DNA of 64,000 bases from Sordariomycetes sp. S80-01Y (taxonomy: Eukaryota; Ascomycota; Sordariomycetes). Where the stretch lies: contig JAXQJY010000022.1 in NCBI GenBank assembly GCA_037042185.1, forward strand, positions 248,001 to 312,000, in the 5' to 3' direction. A program made the position numbers and the translations under genes. Below, in pieces: positions 10,769-23,691 of this stretch (position 1 is its first letter; each line of letters begins with the position of its first letter). Under the pieces are notes generated by a model. It saw nothing but the letters and a program-made list of their open reading frames with translations, was not told the origin of the DNA and made no database searches.

Positions 10769-12890
10769 GGCTACCGAGTATAGACGTGCGTGGTTGCAGT
10801 GCGGAAAGCAGGCAGGCGGGCAGGTAAGGCAAGGCAAGGTAGGTTCAAGTTCTCTGCACGAGGGACCAACAAGTTGCAACGCTGATGGGAAAGTGGAATA
10901 TCGATGTCTGTATAAAGGGGGAGTATGAACAGAACAAGAGGGTATAAGATACGTAAGAGGAAGAGGTTCTGTATAAGAAGCCGGGGCGGATGGCAAATAT
11001 TATGTACGATGTGAACAGGCACGGCACGAGCAGAGGTGATGCCCAGAGGCCGGTGAATATAAGTATGCATGTGGGAGCAGCTCGAGAGAAGCCGAACGGG
11101 GTCCTGATAGGCATTGGGGGAGAGCGGAGGCAGAAGTACGTACCGAGCAGGGGGGGGGGTCTGCCTGTCCGTCCGTCGACGACGATTCGAACCTGAAGAC
11201 TACTTCGTCCACTTCCACTTCGTAACAGGCGCCTCCGCCGGTGGTGCGTGCACTGGCAGTCTGGGTGAACGGGCCAGTGGGGGGCATCCTTGCATCCTTG
11301 CATCTGAGATGCTGGAGATAGCAGCGGCAGACGGGGGTGAGGCCAGCGACGATGGAGGGGGAGTGCCCTGATCAGGTGCGCAGCCGAAGGAACAGTGAGG
11401 AGATCAGCGGGTCTTGTGTCTGCGGCCCTCATGAGGGGCAAGGGTTCCCTGATTTGCGCCGCCGACACGCCGGCCGGACAGGAGGCTACCTTACGGAGTA
11501 CGAGTCGTTGCTGCTCGGATGCGCGTCCGTGCGAGTGAGGGCATCACAATGGCTTGCGTCGTGATCCGGCCGTTCGGATCGACCGTCAGTTGATGGCGAG
11601 GAGGCGTCGCCGTGTCTCTGTTGCTGTTCCTATCGCTGTCGCTGGCAGCTCCTACTCTGCAGCGGCTGCTGGCAGCGCCCAGCCAGACGTCGGCTGTTGG
11701 TGCCAGCGCCCTCTTCCAGAAGCCGCAAAGAAGCTCAGCCAGAGCGGATGGCGCTCTGGAGCCGGACAGGGGGTTCGCTGACTGCCACGGTACTGCCAGG
11801 TACGAGTGCAAGCGGGAGCAGAGGCTGGATGCCATTGGTGATGGGCGAGGGGGAGGGGGAGGGTGGTGGCTTGACGGTGGCTGGGCTAGGCGGTTTGGCG
11901 ACTAGGGCCGCGCTCTCTGCCGATTGCTTGCTTGCCTGCGTGCTTGCTTGACGAACCGCAGCGGCCCCCGTCACCAAAGTTCGCCAGTGTTTTGGAGATG
12001 AACTCTCGGACGACGCGGAAATGCCGCTGGACCCCGTCGTCGGGCTGTGTTTGAGGCAAAAGAACGTCAGGGAAACATGATGAGAACCCGGGAAACCCAG
12101 CTTGTTTGAAACGAGCTGGCGTGCTGGGGCGGGTCTGCCGCGGCGACACGTCCAAACGATGGAGAAACAGAAACAGCATTGATCAGTGAGCTATCGCAGT
12201 CACAAGCAAAACCAGACGACCAGAAGGCGGCCGACGTTGCCAGAGGAGGGGCAGATGGTATCCGTACGTGTTTGACAATGTGGCTCAGGCTGAGGCTGGT
12301 ATTCGAGCGAAGGCCGGAAGGCTGCTGGAATAGGCGAAGGGTACGACTACGGGGGCGGCGACGAAGCGCGAAACCTGCAACGCCATCTGCTCGCGTTGCC
12401 CTATCTCGACTTGTCGTCTACGCGATGGGATATGATATTCACGACGACGACTACAAACATCCACCAGCCCGAGGCTGTGAGATGCAAGGCGACGGCAGTT
12501 GCTCGGTGGCACCGCCTGGAGTCAGCCCCCATTCGAGACGGGTGTGTCCGCCCCATCCGCGAGCTGTGCCGTGTAGCATTGATCCTCGAAATTTGCCGCC
12601 CGCGCTCACTCCGGCTCGTCCGCTCTCTTGGGAACTTGGGATCGTGCGCGCTCGTCTGAGAGGGAGAAGCCTGGCATCATCGAGCCTGCGCTTTCGTCGT
12701 TTCAACTATCTATAGATGAGGCCCGGGAGTGAGCGAGAGACAGGCATCTTGGTCGAGGGTATTAGTGCGACTGGTGGCTTGATCCGCCGGGGGCTAACAG
12801 GGCAGAAGCGCGCTAAGGCCAGCCACCTTGAGCCACTGATGGCATCGCAGCGCTTGTTCAGTGGATCGCATCTGCGCTCAGTCGCCCCGG

Positions 12891-12938
12891 CTCTCTCTGG
12901 CACTGGCACTGGCTCTGGCGCTGCCTCTGGCTCTGGCA
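12891..12938. repeat. Imperfect (TCTGGC/ACTGGC) hexamer microsatellite
   Basis: Roughly eight imperfect copies of a CTGGCN-type hexamer. The tract is non-coding as far as can be seen. Confidence 0.75.
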
Positions 12939-15900
12939 CCGCACCCCTCAGCACCGTCCGCTTGCTAGCGCGGCCCCCTCCCCCGCCTGGGCCTTGACCG
13001 CGCGACCTCCTCACCATCTCCAGGTTCTTTTGCAAAACCCACCCTCAAGCCACCTCTGCTCACTTGGCCTCAACCTCCCACTCGTCCTGCGCCTGTCCTC
13101 GCTGCCCACACACCCGGGGGGGCGCCATCTCGTCGGCATCCTGCCTCGCATCTTCATGTGAGTGAGTGCTGCCCTCCCTGGATCGTGAGCCCTCTGTTCA
13201 GACGAGGTTGCATTGATCTGTCGCGTTCCCCAGACGGTTTCGCCTGGCCGAATGCCACCTCGATGGACCCTAGCGGTGCGGCTGCAGCGCCGCCATGACA
13301 TATCCGCGCGGACGTTGCCATTCAGGCTCTGGGCCCCGTCTCGGAGAGCAACGTTCTGATGGTCGGACACGCGCTGATTGACTCGTCTCGCCAGGAACCA
13401 CCACGCGGTGCGCGAGCGATGGCACGCAAGCATTCATGGCGCTGCGCAAGTCATCCGCCAGGTAGCTCCCGTAGCCACGTCCAGCGCGTCGGATCCGTCT
13501 GGTGGTCAGGACTCCAGATTCGTGGCTGGGCGGTCTGCCGCCGGACGCATGCCCGACTGGCACTCGCTCTGCCTCCAGCACCGAGCCAGCGAGTCAAGCG
13601 CCGGACTTTTGGCACGGATAAGTGCCGCCAGTATTCCACTGAAGGAGGAGTAGTCGTAGGCTGTCCCTTCAACCTTAAACCCGACCAGCCTCTCGGCCGC
13701 CGTCACTGTCTGACCTTATCTGAGATGCCGCTTGACGGCGGGTCCATCGGCCGACCCTTGCACCCGTCGTGGAGCGTTGCCAGATATAGCGGCATCCGGA
13801 GACTTTCCACAGCTTCTTCGGCCACTCGATGTTCCTGGCGGCGGACTCACGCCTCTGATCTTCCCTTCTCTGTTTGAGTTTACGACCCCAGAGATGCACG
13901 ACATGCGGCAGATGCGTCTCCCCTGGATCGCCTCGGTGGTGTTTTCGCCTCGCAACGCTGCCTCTCTTCGCCAGCACTTTGGCGGCAAAGCTGCTCCGTG
14001 GTTACCGGAGGGCGCTTCTTCTGCCGTTCAGGCGGCGAGCGCCATCTCGGCCATTGTTCCGAATTCACCGACAATTGCCTGCTCGTATATGGCTAGCCGA
14101 CCGCTATCTGCCGGAGTTTCATAACCGCGAGTGCGACAGCCAAACGTGAAAAAGCAGTTCTTTCACCGCGATTCGACTAAGCAAAGGGTCCAGCCTTTGG
14201 GCAGGGCTCGCGGCGCTAACAAACCCCAGGCCTCTCCCAAGTGCGTGTATCTGCATCTCATACCGGACCAATCCCAGGGCGCGTTGGAGCAGTTCCAAAC
14301 GTTCCATGCAGACTTCGACCGGAACTCGAGGAGAGCCTTGCTTGGTCTCTGAGCGACGACGGGTTGCAGTCGGGAATGACTCTCGATTGATATCAATCGC
14401 CTTTGTTCCTGCAGGGCAGTTCCTGGCGCCGAACGCAGGATAGAGACCTTTTGACTCGAGCCAGCCCTCGCGTTTGGGTAAGCACGCCGAAGAGGCGTCT
14501 CTTCATCTTCCAAGACTCGCCCAAGCCCTCTTGGGCCTAACACCACGTCCACTTACATCATCAAGCACCTCGCCTACAGGTGTGAATCAGTCAACGCCCC
14601 CATGTCCTGCGCAAGCTGGTTGCTCCGCACGCTCTGCACGCTACGTGTTGTTGCAGCGTCGACATGAGCCGCCGGACTCGCAGTGAGTTGTCTGAACGGT
14701 TCGGCCAGCCAGCGCGAGAGCTTCCATGGCTGGGTAGAGCCCTCTGGGACTTGCGAGGCGCCAGTCTCGAGCGCTCATGGTACTTCTGACCGGCGTTAGC
14801 ATCAGCTTACGATAGTGTCAACCGATTCGTCACTTAGTCCAAGATGTGCCCGCCAGCTGCCCGCCCATCCCCTGATGCGCAGCTGCGAGCCAGGGCTTCT
14901 CCCCTGATGATTGTTCTGCACTTCTGCGCGTAGAGTGTGGCGCTAGACCATATTTGGTGCACTCCCCCGGTACATCAGATCCCTGCCCCGAGTCGTCCAT
15001 CACTCTCGGCTGGGGCGACCTATCACAGGCATCGCTCTCACCTTCGATCTGTCTTCGCAAATTCCCCAACTAGACCTTATTTGATAGCGGCTGCTTCTGT
15101 CGTCCAAGGAGACCAATGGCATGTATTGAGAGGGAAATGCAAGGCTTGTCCTGTAGCACAGGTCGTCACCACACGTCTCTGATCCCACCACACGGCCATC
15201 ATCCCTTCATTTACTCCTGTGGCGGACATGCAAGCCACTGACGACTAAACGGCAACACCACAAGTGTGGTTGCGGTGGCATCGCTTGACGACTGATTTCT
15301 TCAATAGTGCAGCCCGTGCTAGCTTGGCCATTCACAAGTGATGCTCTCGGGGAAGCATCTGGACGGTTTGGATGTTGCTCCGTCCGCGACGGGCTACAAG
15401 ATTCACGCTCGACGACGATCCTGCACTCTTTGGACGTCTAAGTGATTTAGCTAGCCGTCCCTGTCGGCCGCTCCCGACAGTGGTCGCCTCATCGAACCCC
15501 GGTGTTCAGAGTCGAGGCTGCGTCGACGGGGAAAGGATCTTCCTGGTGGGTGCGAGCTGTCTCGCTCGGCCTCTCACAGCCTGCTTCCCGTCACACATTT
15601 GGCGACTGATCCTCCCCCTACTCCTCCCTCGGAGGTTTGGGGGTGATCAGGCGTGCCTGTCAGCAGCTCTTGTCGATCAGGGTTCTCCCAGCTTTGTTCA
15701 GTGGTTAGTGGGGGCAGCGCGAAGTTCAAGACAGCATGATTTACTCGGCTTCTACATCTTGATGTTTGCAGGAGTGCATAAACAGCGGCGCTATGGCAGC
15801 ATCAGGAACGACTGCCGCGCCAGGGGGGTATCGGCCGTTAATGCCCTACCCAGCGCTGCCATCTGACGCAGACGACTACGAACAAAACGCTGACATGTGC

Positions 15901-16783
15901 TTCTCCCTCGGCTTTCATTCTCAAAAGGCGGTATGAGGCAATGCAGAGCTCCGCTATTAGGGACGGGACCTCTGGGAATCCTAGTTCGGATGGTCTGTAC
16001 TTTGTACGGACGGACGGCTGCGCTGGCTCACGGGCCACTTGGACCATCGGCCAGCTCCTATCTTTCGTCGCCTTGATGGATGGATACGTCAGCCGCGGCT
16101 TCGAGATGTCATCAGTGCATCGCAGCAACCGTGCGCGGTCCCAGGCGATATCCTATCTGTCTTCCACTTCCAAGGCACATCGATGACCGATGCTCTCCGG
16201 CAGGGGACTCGTACGACAAAGCGCCAGCTCGCGCTAGAAGGGGCAGAGAAGACTCGATCGAAGACGTGCGTTCCTCTGGCCAACCAAGCAGCCTGGCGAT
16301 GGCCTTGCCTAGCCCCCCTGCACCTGCGCGTCTCCATTGCTGCACAAAAATCCCCTCCAACCGGGGTTAGCTCGCCAGCTTCAACGACTTGGCTCTTGCA
16401 CGCAGCCAGTCACATCGGGAGATGCTTCTCATCCCGCGCTCGCCCCACCAGAGGACCCTTGGGCCTGTTATCTGCAAACCTTGTTCGCGCTCTTCGGCGC
16501 TTGATTGGCGGCCTGCAGCCGCATCGTCAGGAACGTCTTGGGGCTGGCTACCTTGAAAGTGGTCAGCGAAGCTGAATGCCGCGTCGGCACAGCGTTGCTT
16601 AATACGAGCCGAAAGCTTATCTGGCTTGGCTCTCCGGCGCTGCATCTAGCTTGACGATCGTGTAATGTCAGATCAAGGAAAGACGGGAGGGTTTCTGGGT
16701 TGCGCGTTGGACTGCGCATGGGGGGTCGCTATTGAGACAGTTTGGAGGCTCGATTGGTGGTGGTGGACAGTCCGCCATGCCGC

Positions 16784-16804
16784 CAGCAGCCAGCAGCCAG
16801 CAGC
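16784..16804. repeat. Heptamer CAGCAGC tandem repeat
   Basis: Three adjacent copies of CAGCAGC in non-coding DNA. Confidence 0.75.
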
Positions 16805-19800
16805 CCACTAGCAACTGAAGCGTGACCAGCAAAATCTTTGGCCAGCTCAAGAATGTCCACGGATCCTACAGCATGTCCCCTGATCAGCAAACGCTGTCAT
16901 TGCATGGAAACGCGTCGAAAGCGCAGAGTCTCCCACGCTCCTGGGATCTAGTCTATCGAATGCGCCGAAGGATGACACGGATTTCCCAGACGAGCTTGGA
17001 GCAACGCTTTGACAGCCTTGTGGGTCACGATCGACGCACCGATTCAAGACAGGCTCGTCGTTGAAGAAACATGACTTGGATTTGGATCGCGTCTTCGAGA
17101 GTCGTCACCGAACGCTCCGGGAAACGTGCCCTTCCTTCGATGCGATGGCTGCTGGTACGTGGGCACTGGTACTAGCACCGCCGATAGTAGTGGTGGTGTG
17201 AGTGTCGCATCGACGAATGACTGTTGGGATGACACTGGACGACGCGGAGATGGTCTGTGATTGGCCAGGTGATGCCTGCTACGTTGCAGTCACTCACGCC
17301 GCCGGAGAGCGCCATGGATCCAAAGGCCTAATGGCTTCGTGCCATCACGGAAGAGATCAGGTCTGTGCTATCGCAGCTCCTTGTGGCTGCGGCGACTTGG
17401 CTCGGTAGATGATGCCGCCCTCTGAGGATGCGTCGGGTCGACCGCCCATGGCTACCACGTAGAGAAGAGGCGCCACGAGTGACGCCATGGGACGGCAGCG
17501 AAGCCAAGGTCCGTGGGACAGAAATCTTCGTTCCCAACTGCTCCTGGGACTCCAGTCCAGCCTCGCGGCGCTTCCCCCGGACTTCCTGGGAAGCCTTGAC
17601 ACATATTTCCCCGCAAGAACGGCCGACCCAGGGCACTCGTCGCATCTCCCGGCACTCCGCCCACCGCCTTGCGGACGATTCCAAGTTTGAGTTTCCAGCA
17701 CGTAATAGCAGTTCGTTAGTCTGGAGAAAGACGCAGCCCAACGGCAGTCGCTGAGTCTGGGGAAGTCGCCCGTGCCACACGCCGTCTTACCCCAGACAAA
17801 ACCTGACTTCGAGATGAGCTCAGGGGCGCCCAGGCGGTCACGATGGCTGGATTGGGTGGCGGGCTGTTCTTAGCCTCCGAGCTTTGCGACAGCAGACTCT
17901 GAGCAGCGGTCGAGTCCCCCCCCTCCCACTGGCCGTCGCAGCACCAGTCAGCAGACGTCGGTCATTCGTCGCCAGGCCAGCGCCGACTGAGGTCCTCGCA
18001 GACCTCACCCCCAAGACACCACACCACACCATCCCGTGCGCACCCCGCGAACGGCTCAAAGTCCAGTGCCGACGATAGCCCGTCTGCGCCACGACGCAGG
18101 TTTTCTTTGACGGTCTGGTCGAGCAATCTCCGTGCTGTTGACGCCATTGTCTGAGCTGTCGCTGATAAGAGGCAGCCCAATTAACGAACACGAGCTATAT
18201 ATCGTATCTGGGCTCGGGTAGTCCATCAAGCCCCGGGACCCGTTCGATCTGTCACGTTCGAGGCGTTATGGGGCTCAACAGTTCGACGAGCCTCGGTGGC
18301 TTGACCTGCAGGACTTTTGCGAGTTGCAGTGCAGCTGCTGCCGCGATGCTACCCGATCGCAGCCCAGCAGCCTCAACGGCCGGATGACGATGCTCTCCTC
18401 GCTCAGCTGGACAATCCGCAGACTCACTCCTACTTCTCCCGCGAGCCGAAGTCCCAGCAACGAATCTCGCCTCTGGACCGTTTTCTAGCTCGAAAACGCC
18501 GGCATCTTCTTCACCCTCGCGTCGTCCAGGGGCCGGAGATGCCAGGCCGCTTGCGTCGGCGCCGGCTGCAAGACCTGTCACACCTGCCACCGCCGTGGTA
18601 TTGCATGTTCTAGAAGCCTTTAGGGGAAGGTATGGAAGCTCCCACAGACGCCGTCGTGGGCTTATCGGCGTGGGGTAAGCCTGGTGCATTGTGCCTGGCG
18701 AGATGATAGGTCTGGTTTGCATCGGCTGGCGATGGTCTTGGTCATCTACGCTCTGGGCTTGACACTACGCTTGCGCTTGACGTGACGGGCATCGCGAGGG
18801 CTGCTCGCGCGGGACGTGGGCGTTTGGGTATCACTGGCGTCTCGGCACCTCACAGGGGCCATGAGCCGACTTCATGCAACGATTGCCGCGAATGGCATCG
18901 CACAGAGAGACGAGGGCCTTCTCCCTCCAGTCTTGACGATCTTGACGATGATAACAGATATTTGGGCCTCTCTGGCTGGACGCTCGGCCATCACGGCAGC
19001 TGCCCTTGTCCCTGCATCACGGCTCGGTCCAGGGACTTTTGGGATCAACCGGCTGGGCGATCGCGGAGAATGCCATCAAGATGTACTTTGACGTCAGGCT
19101 TGATACAGGCGTCCAGGATGGGGTTCACCTGTTTCTCCCTTTGGGCCTTTGGAGGTTTGTTCCTGACAGGGACGGGATGCTGGCAAGGATGCTTGCCCCG
19201 TACTCAGGCATTACGCACAGCACGATGGCGATGAGGGACAGGGAGGCTGAAGTCAGCATCTCGACCAAGGCTCTTTGGGGGAATAAGGCTTCACAAGTTA
19301 TGCTGTGTGCTTGAAGTGCTCCAGTGGACATTCACCCCTCATCAGAAGAGTGACAGCGCAACTAGGGGTTGGCTATACAGGCACCCCAACTATGCCAGAA
19401 CTAGGCTATCAGAAGATACTAACCCTTCGAAGAAGGAGGGAAGCCTGATTCGAGACTGACTCCGCATTACCCTTTCCCTCCTTGCGCAGTACTGATCGTC
19501 CGAGGGGCGAAGAGAACTTGTACGTAGATTGGAACGCTGCCTGCGATCCAATGGTTGTCATGCCGGGCGCGGGTGAATTTTGGATGAGTCTTTTGGATCA
19601 GCCATGCTTGTGAATGACTCGGACTGGGGCTTATCAACAGCTTGGGTCCTGCTAAGGGGCGGCAGTCGGGGAAGAGACCCCGGAGGTCCAGGCGTAAACG
19701 GCCTCCATGGTTTTGGGAGGGCTTGGGAAACAAGAAGTCTAGACTTCGACGTAGTTAAGAGACCCAAATAGGACTAAGAAACTGCGTGCACAACGTGAGG

Positions 19801-20483
19801 AGAACCAGTTACGGACGTGATTGCCGTGATACAAGACTCGTGCCGTTGAGGCTTCGCTCAGGGGTAGGAATGATCTGAATTTCCACAAGAACAGCACGCC
19901 AGAGTTTGTTTAGATGGTGATTGAATCTATCTGGGCTGGAATTCGTACATTGCTGGATCGTAACTTGTCCTCGTTTGAATCTGTGTGTTTCTCTGTTCTC
20001 AGGCCCTTGTGGAAGGGAAGGGGATGGTCTCACCATCTGCTTACTTATGCTTCCTTCTTACACCTGCGTTGCTCCTCTGCATAAGTCTTTGAAGGAGATA
20101 CCTGAGCTCATCATCACCGTTCGGACTTCACGTAGCCGGAGATCACGAAGCGCGAGCTCGTCGCCTACCCTAAGTCTTGGTGACACAATTAAGTCTGATG
20201 TTGGTTGTTTTCTCAAGCGAACTAATTCGCTGCTCTTGAATTGCTTGAATTTGAAAGAATATGGCACCTATCAGTGTTCACTGTATGTTCGTGTTGGTGA
20301 TGGCTACGTGCCTTCTTTGGTACTGGCCGCCCGTGCAAGTTAGGATAGGCTGCGTTTCGTTATGGGCGTCAACGTGGTGTTTGCAACTGTGTTGATAGCA
20401 TTTTCATCATAAATGTTGGCTACTATTTCACAGCCGAAACGAACACACAGTGGACAATCATGTGAGATCATAATCATGATAGA

Positions 20484-20640
20484 CATCAACATGCAATCAA
20501 CAGTCACGGCAACACTTGGTCGACACTAATACGAACACAATGTCAACACTTCAGGCAATTGTGACTCAGCAATAATATAAACAGATGGTCGTCATGGACA
20601 CAACAGTCCCTGAAACCAAAATGAACATACACTCAACACC
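20484..20640. repeat. Degenerate short-period repeat tract (11-12 bp spacing)
   Basis: Words of the AACA(C) type recur about every 10-12 bases (near 20486, 20497, 20509, 20521, 20533 and 20543). On the minus strand they read GTGTTGAC..TGTGTTC, like the monomers of the array at 34.9-35.5 kb. The tract ends just before the helicase relic. Confidence 0.45.
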
Positions 20641-20646
20641 CAGGAC

Positions 20647-21476
20647 TCACTCTCCAGCAGCGGTACTGTCCTTTGATGGAGGGTACTTGACGTCGGTGAC
20701 CGTGTGCGGCACCAGTCGACCGTTCTGCTCGTGAAAGTCGGCGAGCTTCGTCATCTGGGATGGCATTGTACTGACAATTGCCCCCTCCTCAGTCTTGAAT
20801 GGCTTCTGCCACCTTTCCGATCTCTCATTGAGCCGGTCGTCTCCGACAATCACCAAGTACTCCGAGTGACGAGTGATGGTAAGATTTAGACGACGCGGAT
20901 CGGCTGTGAAACCAGGACCGGACTCGAGAGTCGTCCCCAATGTCAAGAAAACCACCTTGCGCTCCTTGCCCTGACAGGCATCCGCTGTGGACACCGCGAC
21001 ACCACCTTCGCTGGCCACCAGAACGACAACATCGTCCAAGCTGGAGACTGCTTTGAGCCTTGTGGCTAGATTCCTCACCGTCGCTGAGTACATTACGAGT
21101 ACATTACGAGTATAAGGACATCTTTAGCACCGCATACGTTCTTGCCGACGACGACGACGTGCTCGATCATGCTCACAGTGATAGCGTTCTGATGATGGCT
21201 GACGGGTGAAGAGCTGTTATCGTTCTCATGTGTGGATGCATATCTTCTGACGAAGACGGGCTGTATGGAGTCCTGACGGGCAGTGAAGGCGAGTTCTCGG
21301 CCAAGCAGGTCTCCATTGCTTGTGCCAGCGGGTGGTTGCTGGCCGCAATCAGTCCGCTCACCTGATAGTGACATACAAGGCGTGGCAAGACGCAGCCAGA
21401 CCTGTTGAGGGTATATGGACACCCGATCGCCTTCGCAAAGGTAGGTGATGTTAGTACTTGCTGCCTTCCGCATCAT
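20647..21476 (-). pseudogene. SF1 (UPF1/AAA_12-type) helicase C-terminal fragment, broken
   Basis: Two overlapping minus-strand frames together read like the second RecA-like domain of a UPF1-type superfamily 1 helicase. The upstream frame (21093-21476) has QPVFVRRYAST, SHHQNAITVSMIEHVV and AKDVLILV. The downstream frame (20647-21093) has YSATVRNLATRLKAV, VSTADACQGKERKVVFLTLG and DPRRLNLTITRHSEYLVIVG, which correspond to the helicase Q-G-x-E and T-R motifs. A perfect 11-bp tandem duplication (21086-21096 and 21097-21107) lies exactly where the frame changes. No ATP-binding Walker A half was found upstream, although a degraded stretch continues to about 21560. Large families of such helicases exist in plant-associated Sordariomycetes. 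This copy looks dead or is a fragment. Confidence 0.65.
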
Positions 21477-23691
21477 GATACCAGTATTTTACTGAAGGGT
21501 CAGGATACTTGTTCTCACCGAAAAGAACAAACTTCGGACCCTCTGGAAAAGCAGCCAGTACCAAGTATCAATAGAAACGCATGGTTGACTTTGACCGAGG
21601 TCTCGAAAATTGAATTTCAGCTCAAAAGCTCCCCCGCTGCTGCCGCTCCATCCTGCATGATGTGATCTCGACGCATCAAGCGAAGCACCTCTGCGGGAGG
21701 AAAATGGCAGTATAACTCAACGGTGCGTGAGCAGTCAAACTTAGTAGGAGGAGCTGCGAATCTGCCTGCGATATCTGGAAGAATGCAGGCCAGAATTTAA
21801 CTTTTTCCATCACGGCCGTGAATCCGAAAACCTGCGCCAGAACATAAATGTAGCATCGCATGAGTGCGTCGATGTGTCTTCTAGCATGTCTGGGTCGTAA
21901 GGTAACTATCGCCACCACATCCAAGGACGTTTTCGTCGTCGACGTAGATGCTGAGCGGCGCTGCTGCTACATAGAGCTCGGCAAGTATGTACTAGCGTGC
22001 TCGAAAGGAGTCATGTTGTGAGAAGTGCAGACGTAGAACGGTGAGGGGTGTGGAGGGTGATGATGCGTGAGATAGCTAGGCTAGCCCACTCCTGGTGAAG
22101 GTGGCAGTCGTCAGGCGTCATTGTGTGAGCCACAGCAGGCCAAACTGGTAGCTCCTAGGGAGCAGGTGTGTTTCCGGATGACCAGATGAGGACCTATTTC
22201 AGAAGCTTGAGGGTGGCCCCTGATCCTCTCTTAAAGGTGAACATCATCGCTGTGGTCTAAATTAGGGGGTCAAGATCGAAGGGAACTATAAAGCTTTGAA
22301 GCCCTTCGCAAGCGCAAGTCTCACCGATTATGAATTGTTCCGTCAATAAGACCCGGTGATAGAGTGCGCGTCAAAGCGAGCTGTTTGTGCGAGCAACTTC
22401 AGACATACTCATGCGTTCTTCCTTTACTGTTTGTGCGTCGGCTACGAGGTGCTTTCTTCGCTACGTGCACTATGATTATGATAAATATATGTGTTGGCAA
22501 CGAGCTGCTTTGTTCGCTGTTTGCGCTACGATAACGAGACGGATATGCGTTGACTTTGTTGTTGGTGCAAGTTCGTCGTATGTGCATAGCATATCAAACA
22601 CCTACATTCGGAAAATCTTGCAAGGGGAGCGACTGACAGTGCCTTCGTAGAGAAGGTTGCGCTCTGCTGCCTCTTTTGTAGGGGGTTGGATGACCAACCC
22701 GCTAGACTGCTATGGACCGGCTTGAGGTTCTGCAATTCACCAGACTATGCGTCCCAGTCTCCCGCAATTGCTTTTGCGTGTGGATTGTCGTGTCCATGGG
22801 CTTAATCCTGCTCGAATTTATCTCATGGTCCAGCATCGCCATGACATCTAGTACTCCATGTCATTCACGTACTGGCCAGCCCCATGGGGCTGCAGTCGCT
22901 TATGAGCACAGAGGTACGCCAAGGCCAAATCTGACGCTCCAATACTCCAATGTCTCACACTGCCTATGATGGCCAAGAATGCCGAAATTTGAGTAGTTTC
23001 TAGCAGGTTGATTCGAGTTTCTCCTGACTCGCCTGTCCTTCCAGGCCTTGCACCTGGTCTTGATGGGTCCTCTTGGAGACGTTGTCGGCGCATATCAAGC
23101 GAAGCCCGATAGTAATGAGTGAACATCACTTGTGCACAACAAGCTATGCTTCATGCCCGTGCGAAATGCCACCGACCTCGTTGGTTAGCCCTCTTCGCGC
23201 AAGGACTCATGCCTCCTTCGATAACAACGAAGGCTTCGAATATCTCGTCCGAAGACCCAGATAGATGAACATCATGACTGGCTCCTGAAACTGTGCTATC
23301 CAGACGATTTCTCATGCTGGGGCTTCTCGGTGCTCTAGAAAGGTTACTCGGCTTGATGTCAAGGCGGTCAGCGAGCACTCAAATTCCGCTCTTTACATCA
23401 GATGGTTTTCGCTTCTCCGTAGCTTCTGCTCCGTTTTCATACTTGCTCACGAAAATTTGTATAGAGTCGGGATGCATTGAGGGCCATAAATTTGAGCTTC
23501 GCAGAGTGGAAACTTTCCTCTCTTTTCTTTCCCCTTTACACTTCCTTCGAAACACCAACTCCCCAGCACCCATCGTAACCTCTTTCAAGCTCTTAAAGCA
23601 CACCACAATCTTTCAACGCACATTCGATCACCAGAAGTACGTGGACTCTCCATTATTGAAAACTTTCGATGGTACGGCCGCTGACCCATAG
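21477..23691. other. Gene-free stretch with degraded sequence
   Basis: The first 100 bases or so may extend the helicase relic on the minus strand, where a fragment reads PKFVLFGENKYPDPS. The rest shows no protein-like ORF. It contains a 56-bp tandem duplication (22441-22552). A CT-rich, leader-like stretch at 23515-23545 may belong to a transcript into the ORF at 23.7 kb. Confidence 0.4.
22441..22552. repeat. Two tandem 56-bp copies, about 75% identical
   Basis: Copy 1 is 22441-22496 and copy 2 is 22497-22552. Both begin GC(T/A)ACGAG(G/C)TGCTTT and end TATG(T/C)GTTG. I counted about 14 differences, so the duplication is old. Confidence 0.6.

Larger units (their letters stand above)
10769..20646. 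other. Very long gene-free tract (9.9 kb) upstream of the regulator
   Basis: I found no convincing coding exon on either strand here, although base composition is similar to the coding regions and not AT-rich. ORFs reach 100-180 residues but overlap one another, are Arg/Pro/Ser-rich, and lack motifs or plausible splice links. Small features are a G run at about 11149-11159, a hexamer repeat at 12891-12938 and a heptamer repeat at 16784-16804. The stretch next to 10768 (10769-11200) is probably promoter and 5' UTR of the Zn2Cys6 gene. Long non-coding transcripts or remote regulatory elements are possible but cannot be shown. Confidence 0.45.

Noticed and set aside
10769-10996. Upstream in-frame extension of the Zn2Cys6 protein
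   Set aside because: The added 76 residues are Pro/Cys/Tyr-rich without protein character, and the natural start lies just before the basic zinc-cluster region. It is probably 5' UTR.
12179-12715. 178-residue plus ORF in the long gene-free tract
   Set aside because: It is Arg/Ser-rich, overlaps ORFs in all frames, and has no motif or sensible splice signals.
18252-18722. Minus ORF of 156 residues, Ala/Ser/Arg-rich
   Set aside because: Composition reflects GC-rich DNA. No domain was seen, and several frames are equally open.
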